From: Acidobacteriota bacterium
GTDB lineage: Bacteria; Acidobacteriota; Terriglobia; Bryobacterales; Bryobacteraceae
Assembly (NCBI GenBank): GCA_026394055.1
Contig: JAPKYZ010000035.1
Span: 1-53,485 of the forward strand
Direction: 5' to 3'
Length of the DNA: 53,485 nt
Positions 50,112 to 53,485 of the stretch are shown one piece after another. The position numbers and the translations under genes were made by a program. The notes beneath the pieces are model-generated. The model was not told where the DNA came from and searched no databases. It saw only the letters and a list, made by a program, of their open reading frames with translations. Position 1 is the first letter of the stretch. Each line of letters begins with the position of its first letter.

Positions 50112-50414
50112 TTAGAAGGCATCGACCGCGCCGAGGAGAATGCTCTCCCGCAGAAGAGGTTTCAAGGTGCGGCGATTGACGATATCCGCGGAGCCATCAA
50201 ACATACCGGCCAGGTGGAGCTTGAGCCGGGAATACTCGAACAGGCCCATGGGGCAGGCCCGGTCCAACTCGATCAGGACATCGACATCGCTATCCGGTCC
50301 ATTCTCACCGCGAGCGACGGACCCGAAGACCGCGGCATGCTGCACGCCCAACGCGCGTAGTTCGCCCTCGTGGTGGCGGAGCGTGGCCAGGGCATTCTTG
50401 AGCGCGGCGTTCAT
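50112..50414 (-). CDS. MNT-type nucleotidyltransferase, no HEPN partner visible
   Basis: A 100-residue minimal nucleotidyltransferase. The active site is VFGSVARGENGPDSDVDVLI, with Gly-Ser and the Asp-x-Asp pair, followed by DIVNRRTLKPLLRESIL. These proteins are usually antitoxins that modify a HEPN toxin by adenylylation. No HEPN gene lies on either side (50082-50111 and 50415-50476 are too short). ATG 50414 was chosen; the frame extends to 50477 without further family residues. Confidence 0.82.
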   Translation of the reverse strand: MNAALKNALATLRHHEGELRALGVQHAAVFGSVARGENGPDSDVDVLIELDRACPMGLFEYSRLKLHLAGMFDGSADIVNRRTLKPLLRESILLGAVDAF

Positions 50415-50476
50415 ACCGTCATGATGCCATAGCATCAGCTCCGAGGGGAGAAACTGGAGCAGCCCGCAAAACGCCA

Positions 50477-50508
50477 AAAGCCCCGAGCCATTGCGGGCAC
50501 GGGGCTTT
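50477..50508 (-). terminator. Terminator after rplK
   Basis: AAAGCCCCG (50477-50485) pairs with CGGGGCTTT (50500-50508) around a 14-nt loop. On the minus strand the stem is followed by TTGGCGTTTTG. It lies 37 nt beyond the rplK stop and therefore appears to end the secE-nusG-rplK transcript. Confidence 0.7.
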
Positions 50509-50545
50509 CAAAATCACCGCAGCGCTCGTAAGCGCCCCGGCGGGA

Positions 50546-50977
50546 CTACTGGATAACGTCGACGCCCATCGAGACGCAGGCGCCACGCACCTGTTCAACG
50601 GCGGCTTCCACGGTAAAGCAGTTCAAGTCGGGCATCTTGATCTTGGCGATCTCTTCCATCTGCTTGTAAGTGATCTTGCCCACCTTGTTCTTGTTGGGCT
50701 CAGCCGAACCCTTGGCCAGGTTAAGAGTGCGCTTGATCAGAATAGCCACCGGCGGAGTCTTGGTGATGAAGGTGAAGCTGCGGTCGGAGTAGATGGTGAT
50801 CACCACGGGGATGATGAGACCTTCCTGATCCTTCGCCGAGGTCTTCGCGTTGAAGGCCTTGCAGAACTCCATGATGTTGACGCCCTGCGGACCCAGGGCC
50901 GTACCGACCGGAGGAGCCGGCGTTGCTTTGCCAGCGGGAATTTGCAGCTTTACCTGCCCAGTTACTTTCTTTGCCAT
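50546..50977 (-). CDS. rplK: Ribosomal protein L11
   Basis: A 143-residue ribosomal protein with the N-terminal L11 domain ([35 protein letters not shown]) and the rRNA-binding C-terminal domain ([20 protein letters not shown], then [10 protein letters not shown]). It is complete and normal. It follows nusG but is not followed by rplA, which is the usual next gene; a terminator lies there instead. Confidence 0.97.
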   Translation of the reverse strand: MAKKVTGQVKLQIPAGKATPAPPVGTALGPQGVNIMEFCKAFNAKTSAKDQEGLIIPVVITIYSDRSFTFITKTPPVAILIKRTLNLAKGSAEPNKNKVGKITYKQMEEIAKIKMPDLNCFTVEAAVEQVRGACVSMGVDVIQ

Positions 50978-51001
50978 TTGCTACCTGCTCTAAAATCTCT
51001 G

Positions 51002-51603
51002 TTATTGAATCTTTTCGACCTGCAAGAAGTCGAGTTCCACCGGCGTCGACCGGCCAAAAATCGTTACCATCACGCGCAGCGTATTGCGCTCCGGATTGAC
51101 TTCGTCCACCTTGCCCGAGAAGTTGTTGAACGGCCCATCGATGATGCGGACATTCTCGTTCTTCTCGAAGCTGACCTTCGGGCGCGGACGCTCAGCGGAA
51201 GTCGCCCGCCGCCCACAAAACCGGTCACGCGGGGAGTTTCCTTCACGTGGTGCCACATATCCTCGTCCATGGTCATCTGCACCATGACGTAACCGGGATA
51301 GAGCATCCGCTTGGAGGTGGTCTTTTTGCCGTTCTTCAGCTCCACCACTTCTTCAGTGGGGATCAGCACTTGGCCCAGGCGGTCCGCAAAACCAAATGCC
51401 TGCGAGCGCGTGCGGAGCGATTCGGCCACCTTGTTCTCAAAACCCGAATAGGTGTGGATGATAAACCAGTGCTGTTCCGGACCGGCGGGCGCCGCGGCGG
51501 CCTCAACGGCTTCACCCGACTCTGGGTCCAACTCCGACGGCACTTCGGCGTCAGCAATGGCTACGCCAGTGTCTTCCTGCGGGATGTCTTCAAATTCGGG
51601 CAC
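51002..51603 (-). pseudogene. nusG: nusG with an apparent frameshift/deletion between NGN and KOW domains
   Basis: Two overlapping frames encode one NusG. From ATG 51603: an acidic N-terminal extension (about 45 residues), then the NGN domain (QHWFIIHTYSGFENKVAESL ... [13 protein letters not shown] ... [14 protein letters not shown]). The frame then continues as arginine-rich nonsense to 51070. The KOW domain ([19 protein letters not shown] ... [17 protein letters not shown]) is in another frame that ends at 51002. The segment normally between GFVGGG and the KOW linker (x-P-x-PLS-x-x-E-V-x-x-IL) is missing, so a net loss of 3n+1 bases near 51200-51212 is the simplest explanation. NusG is a near-universal transcription elongation factor, so either the sequence is wrong here or the cell makes a truncated factor. 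Confidence 0.85.
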
Positions 51604-51612
51604 GGACTACCT

Positions 51613-51882
51613 CTAGCGCGTAAACGTCGAGAAAATGCGGGCCACGCCCCGCTCTACCAGAAAATCGACCACCCGGAAGTAGGCCGAAAAGGCAAACACC
51701 GAGACAATCACCACGGTGGTGGTGGCACGCACCTGGTTCCAGCTGGGCCAGGTCACCCGGCGCATCTCCATTTGGAGCTCGCCCGAGTAGTCCTTGATCT
51801 GCTGCGGCCATGCCATTACGCCCGTTGCCGGGCTGGTTGCGGTGACGTCCGCACCTTTGGCTGATTGATTTTCGTTTTGCAT
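51613..51882 (-). CDS. secE: Preprotein translocase subunit SecE
   Basis: An 89-residue single-pass membrane subunit of SecYEG. The diagnostic amphipathic segment is QMEMRRVTWPSWNQVRATTT, followed by the transmembrane helix (VVIVSVFAFSAYFRVVDFLV). ATG 51882 was chosen; the region upstream to 51936 overlaps the tRNA. It lies 9 nt before nusG, in the standard tuf-tRNA-secE-nusG order. Confidence 0.94.
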   Translation of the reverse strand: MQNENQSAKGADVTATSPATGVMAWPQQIKDYSGELQMEMRRVTWPSWNQVRATTTVVIVSVFAFSAYFRVVDFLVERGVARIFSTFTR

Positions 51883-51909
51883 GATTCCAATTGACGAGCG
51901 GCGGGATGG

Positions 51910-51980
51910 CAGGGGCAGAGGGATTCGAACCCCCAAAGGCGGTTTTGGAGACCGCAGGTTTACCGTTAGCCTATGCCCCT
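51910..51980 (-). tRNA. tRNA-Trp (CCA anticodon)
   Basis: The minus strand folds as a tRNA. The acceptor stem is AGGGGCA/TGCCCCT with G as discriminator. The anticodon arm is GCGGT-CTCCAAA-ACCGC (anticodon CCA). The T arm is GGGGG-TTCGAAT-CCCTC with one G-T pair. The D arm is short and has one C-A mismatch, giving a total of 71 nt. The 3' CCA is not encoded. It lies between tuf and secE, the conserved place for tRNA-Trp. Confidence 0.93.
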
Positions 51981-52037
51981 ACTTCTTCGTACGCTCCTAC
52001 AGTGTAACTCTTTTGCGACGGACTTTCACGTAAAGCA

Positions 52038-52057
52038 AGGCCGCCCGAGGGCGGCCT
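52038..52057 (-). terminator. Hairpin downstream of tuf
   Basis: AGGCCGCCC and GGGCGGCCT form a perfect 9-bp stem with a 2-nt centre. It lies 45 nt beyond the tuf stop. There is no clear T-run, so it may be an attenuator or processing site rather than a strong terminator. Confidence 0.45.
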
Positions 52058-52101
52058 GCTACTGAACTTTAGTACTAGCTCACCGCGCCAAGGCGGAAAG
52101 A

Positions 52102-53289
52102 CTAGCTCACAATCTCCGACACCGTACCCGCGCCCACCGTGCGGCCGCCTTCGCGGATGGCGAAGCGCAGGCCCTTGTCCATGGCCACCGGCGTAATCAG
52201 CTCGATTTCCATCTGCACGTTGTCGCCCGGCATCACCATCTCGGTCCCGGCGGGCAGGTGCGCCACGCCCGTTACGTCCGTCGTCCGGAAGTAGAACTGC
52301 GGACGGTAGCCGTTGAAGAACGGCGTGTGACGGCCGCCTTCTTCTTTGCTCAGCACGTAAACTTCGCCCTTAAACTTCTTGTGCGGCTTGATCGAACCCG
52401 GCTTGGCCAGCACCTGACCACGCTCCACGGCATCCTTTTCGATACCGCGCAGCAGCAAGCCCACGTTGTCGCCCGCCCGACCTTCGTCGAGCAGCTTCTT
52501 GAACATTTCGACGCCCGTCACCACCGTCTTCTTCGTATCCGAGAAGCCGACGATTTCCATTTCCTCGCCCACCTTGCAGATACCCTGCTCGATGCGGCCC
52601 GTCACCACCGTGCCACGGCCCTGGATCGAGAAGATGTCTTCGATCGGCATCAGGAACGGCTTGTCGGTCACGCGCTCCGGCTGCGGGATGTACTTGTCAA
52701 CGGCATCCATCAGCTCGTCGATCGACTTTTCCCACTGCGGCTCACTGTTCAACGCACCCAGCGCCGACACCTTCATCACCGGCAGATCGTCGCCCGGGAA
52801 CTGATAGCTCGACAGCAGCTCGCGCACTTCCAACTCCACCAGCTCCAGCAGTTCGGCGTCTTCCACCATGTCAACCTTGTTCAAAGCGACAACGATGTAC
52901 GGCACACCCACTTGGCGGGCGAGCAGAATGTGCTCCCGCGTCTGGGGCATCGGGCCGTCGGTGGCCGCCACCACCAGAATGGCGCCGTCCATCTGCGCCG
53001 CACCGGTGATCATGTTCTTGATGTAGTCCGCGTGGCCGGGGCAGTCGACGTGCGCGTAGTGACGGTTCGCCGTCTCATACTCCACGTGCGACGCGGCAAT
53101 CGTGATACCACGAGCCTTTTCTTCCGGCGCATTGTCGATCGAGTCAAAGCTCCGGAACGACACCTTCGGATTGTGCTTAGCCAGCGTCTTGGTGATCGCC
53201 GTCGTCAACGTCGTCTTCCCGTGATCGATGTGTCCAATCGTCCCCACATTGCAGTGCGGCTTCGATCGATCAAATTTTTCCTTCGCAAT
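52102..53289 (-). CDS. tuf: Elongation factor Tu (apparent ATT start)
   Basis: GTPase that delivers aminoacyl-tRNA to the ribosome (395 residues). The G motifs are all present: [29 protein letters not shown] and SAL; domains 2 and 3 are complete to [11 protein letters not shown]. The conserved N terminus [19 protein letters not shown] is preserved in frame, but the codon expected to be ATG (53287-53289) is ATT, and a TAG stop lies two codons upstream. A GTG further in would drop the conserved first 14 residues. So initiation is at AUU, or the base is a sequence error. The upstream AGAGGCAGG is 12 nt away from the codon. Confidence 0.93.
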   Translation of the reverse strand: MAKEKFDRSKPHCNVGTIGHIDHGKTTLTTAITKTLAKHNPKVSFRSFDSIDNAPEEKARGITIAASHVEYETANRHYAHVDCPGHADYIKNMITGAAQMDGAILVVAATDGPMPQTREHILLARQVGVPYIVVALNKVDMVEDAELLELVELEVRELLSSYQFPGDDLPVMKVSALGALNSEPQWEKSIDELMDAVDKYIPQPERVTDKPFLMPIEDIFSIQGRGTVVTGRIEQGICKVGEEMEIVGFSDTKKTVVTGVEMFKKLLDEGRAGDNVGLLLRGIEKDAVERGQVLAKPGSIKPHKKFKGEVYVLSKEEGGRHTPFFNGYRPQFYFRTTDVTGVAHLPAGTEMVMPGDNVQMEIELITPVAMDKGLRFAIREGGRTVGAGTVSEIVS

Positions 53290-53331
53290 GGACTATACGA
53301 ACCTGCCTCTTGTCGGAGTTTTAAGAAATTC

Positions 53332-53407
<76 letters not shown>

Positions 53408-53414
53408 ATCCAAA

Positions 53415-53442
53415 AATCTAGTGTTCAAACCCGAATCGTAAA
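53415..53442 (-). promoter_or_regulatory. Candidate promoter of the tRNA-Thr/tuf unit
   Basis: On the minus strand TTTACG (53437-53442) and TAGATT (53415-53420) are separated by 16 nt and end 7 nt before the tRNA-Thr. The surrounding 53408-53485 is AT-rich compared with the rest of the window. Confidence 0.35.
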
Positions 53443-53485
53443 GCGACAAAAAAACCAACCGCTGAATTTTTTTGGAATTCGAGGG

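Noticed and set aside
53245..53247. GTG as the true start of tuf
   Set aside because: It would remove the first 14 residues, which are conserved in EF-Tu and are still encoded in frame upstream.

Overview
The window reads as a piece of chromosome from an acidobacterium of the Bryobacterales/Solibacterales type. This is inferred from high GC, two proteins with PEP-CTERM sorting tails, an orphan MacB-like 'ADOP' permease, a propeller-type hybrid histidine kinase, many secreted hydrolases with Tat or Sec signals, and dispersed palindromic repeats. No plasmid, phage or CRISPR signature was seen. Most of the window is ordinary chromosomal gene content; the accessory signal is concentrated at 1.9-3.7 kb.

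Layout. 0-1.9 kb: 3' part of a CocE/NonD hydrolase. 1.9-3.7 kb: small accessory island with a broken antitoxin-like gene, a coupled 56-codon gene, and a two-gene cassette of a ComF-like phosphoribosyltransferase and a SLOG-fold protein. The phosphoribosyltransferase is interrupted by a 136-bp MITE-like element whose removal restores the frame exactly. 3.8-17.3 kb: TerC, a winged-helix/hydrolase/degenerate-cyclase fusion, a PEP-CTERM protein, secreted adenosine deaminase, penicillin acylase, a Phd/VapC toxin-antitoxin pair, a TIM-barrel isomerase, proteins of unknown function, a BON protein, a sialate esterase and a parvulin isomerase. 17.3-20.4 kb: compact run of a zincin-like protein, a TlpA thioredoxin, a DsbD-alpha-like protein, a GT9 glycosyltransferase and an NHL protein. 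20.4-22.7 kb: arsR-arsC-arsM with a TauD-like oxygenase fused to the end of the operon, and an ArsR operator. 22.7-34.3 kb: hybrid kinase, argS, PEP-CTERM protein, LssY_C protein, tandem 2Fe-2S ferredoxins, DinB protein, ADOP permease.

34.5-40.6 kb: a complete-looking cytochrome c maturation operon (ccmE, F, H, I-like, unknown, A, B, C, D). Its CcmE carries the rarer C-x3-Y heme ligand motif instead of H-x3-Y. No ccmG lies in it; the TlpA/DsbD-alpha pair at 17.9 kb could supply reductant. 40.6-50.1 kb: ManD-like enolase-superfamily protein, a DUF885 homologue lacking the metal motif, GT2, signal peptidase I, dnaE, an HDOD-GGDEF protein. 50.1-53.5 kb (minus strand): tRNA-Thr, tuf, tRNA-Trp, secE, nusG, rplK, then a terminator and an unrelated nucleotidyltransferase gene where rplA would be expected.

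Three highly conserved genes in the last 2.5 kb carry lesions: tuf has ATT where its ATG should be, tRNA-Thr has two stem mismatches, and nusG is frameshifted. Either this end of the sequence is of lower quality or these are real and remarkable. At least four families of palindromic or inverted-repeat elements are scattered between genes.
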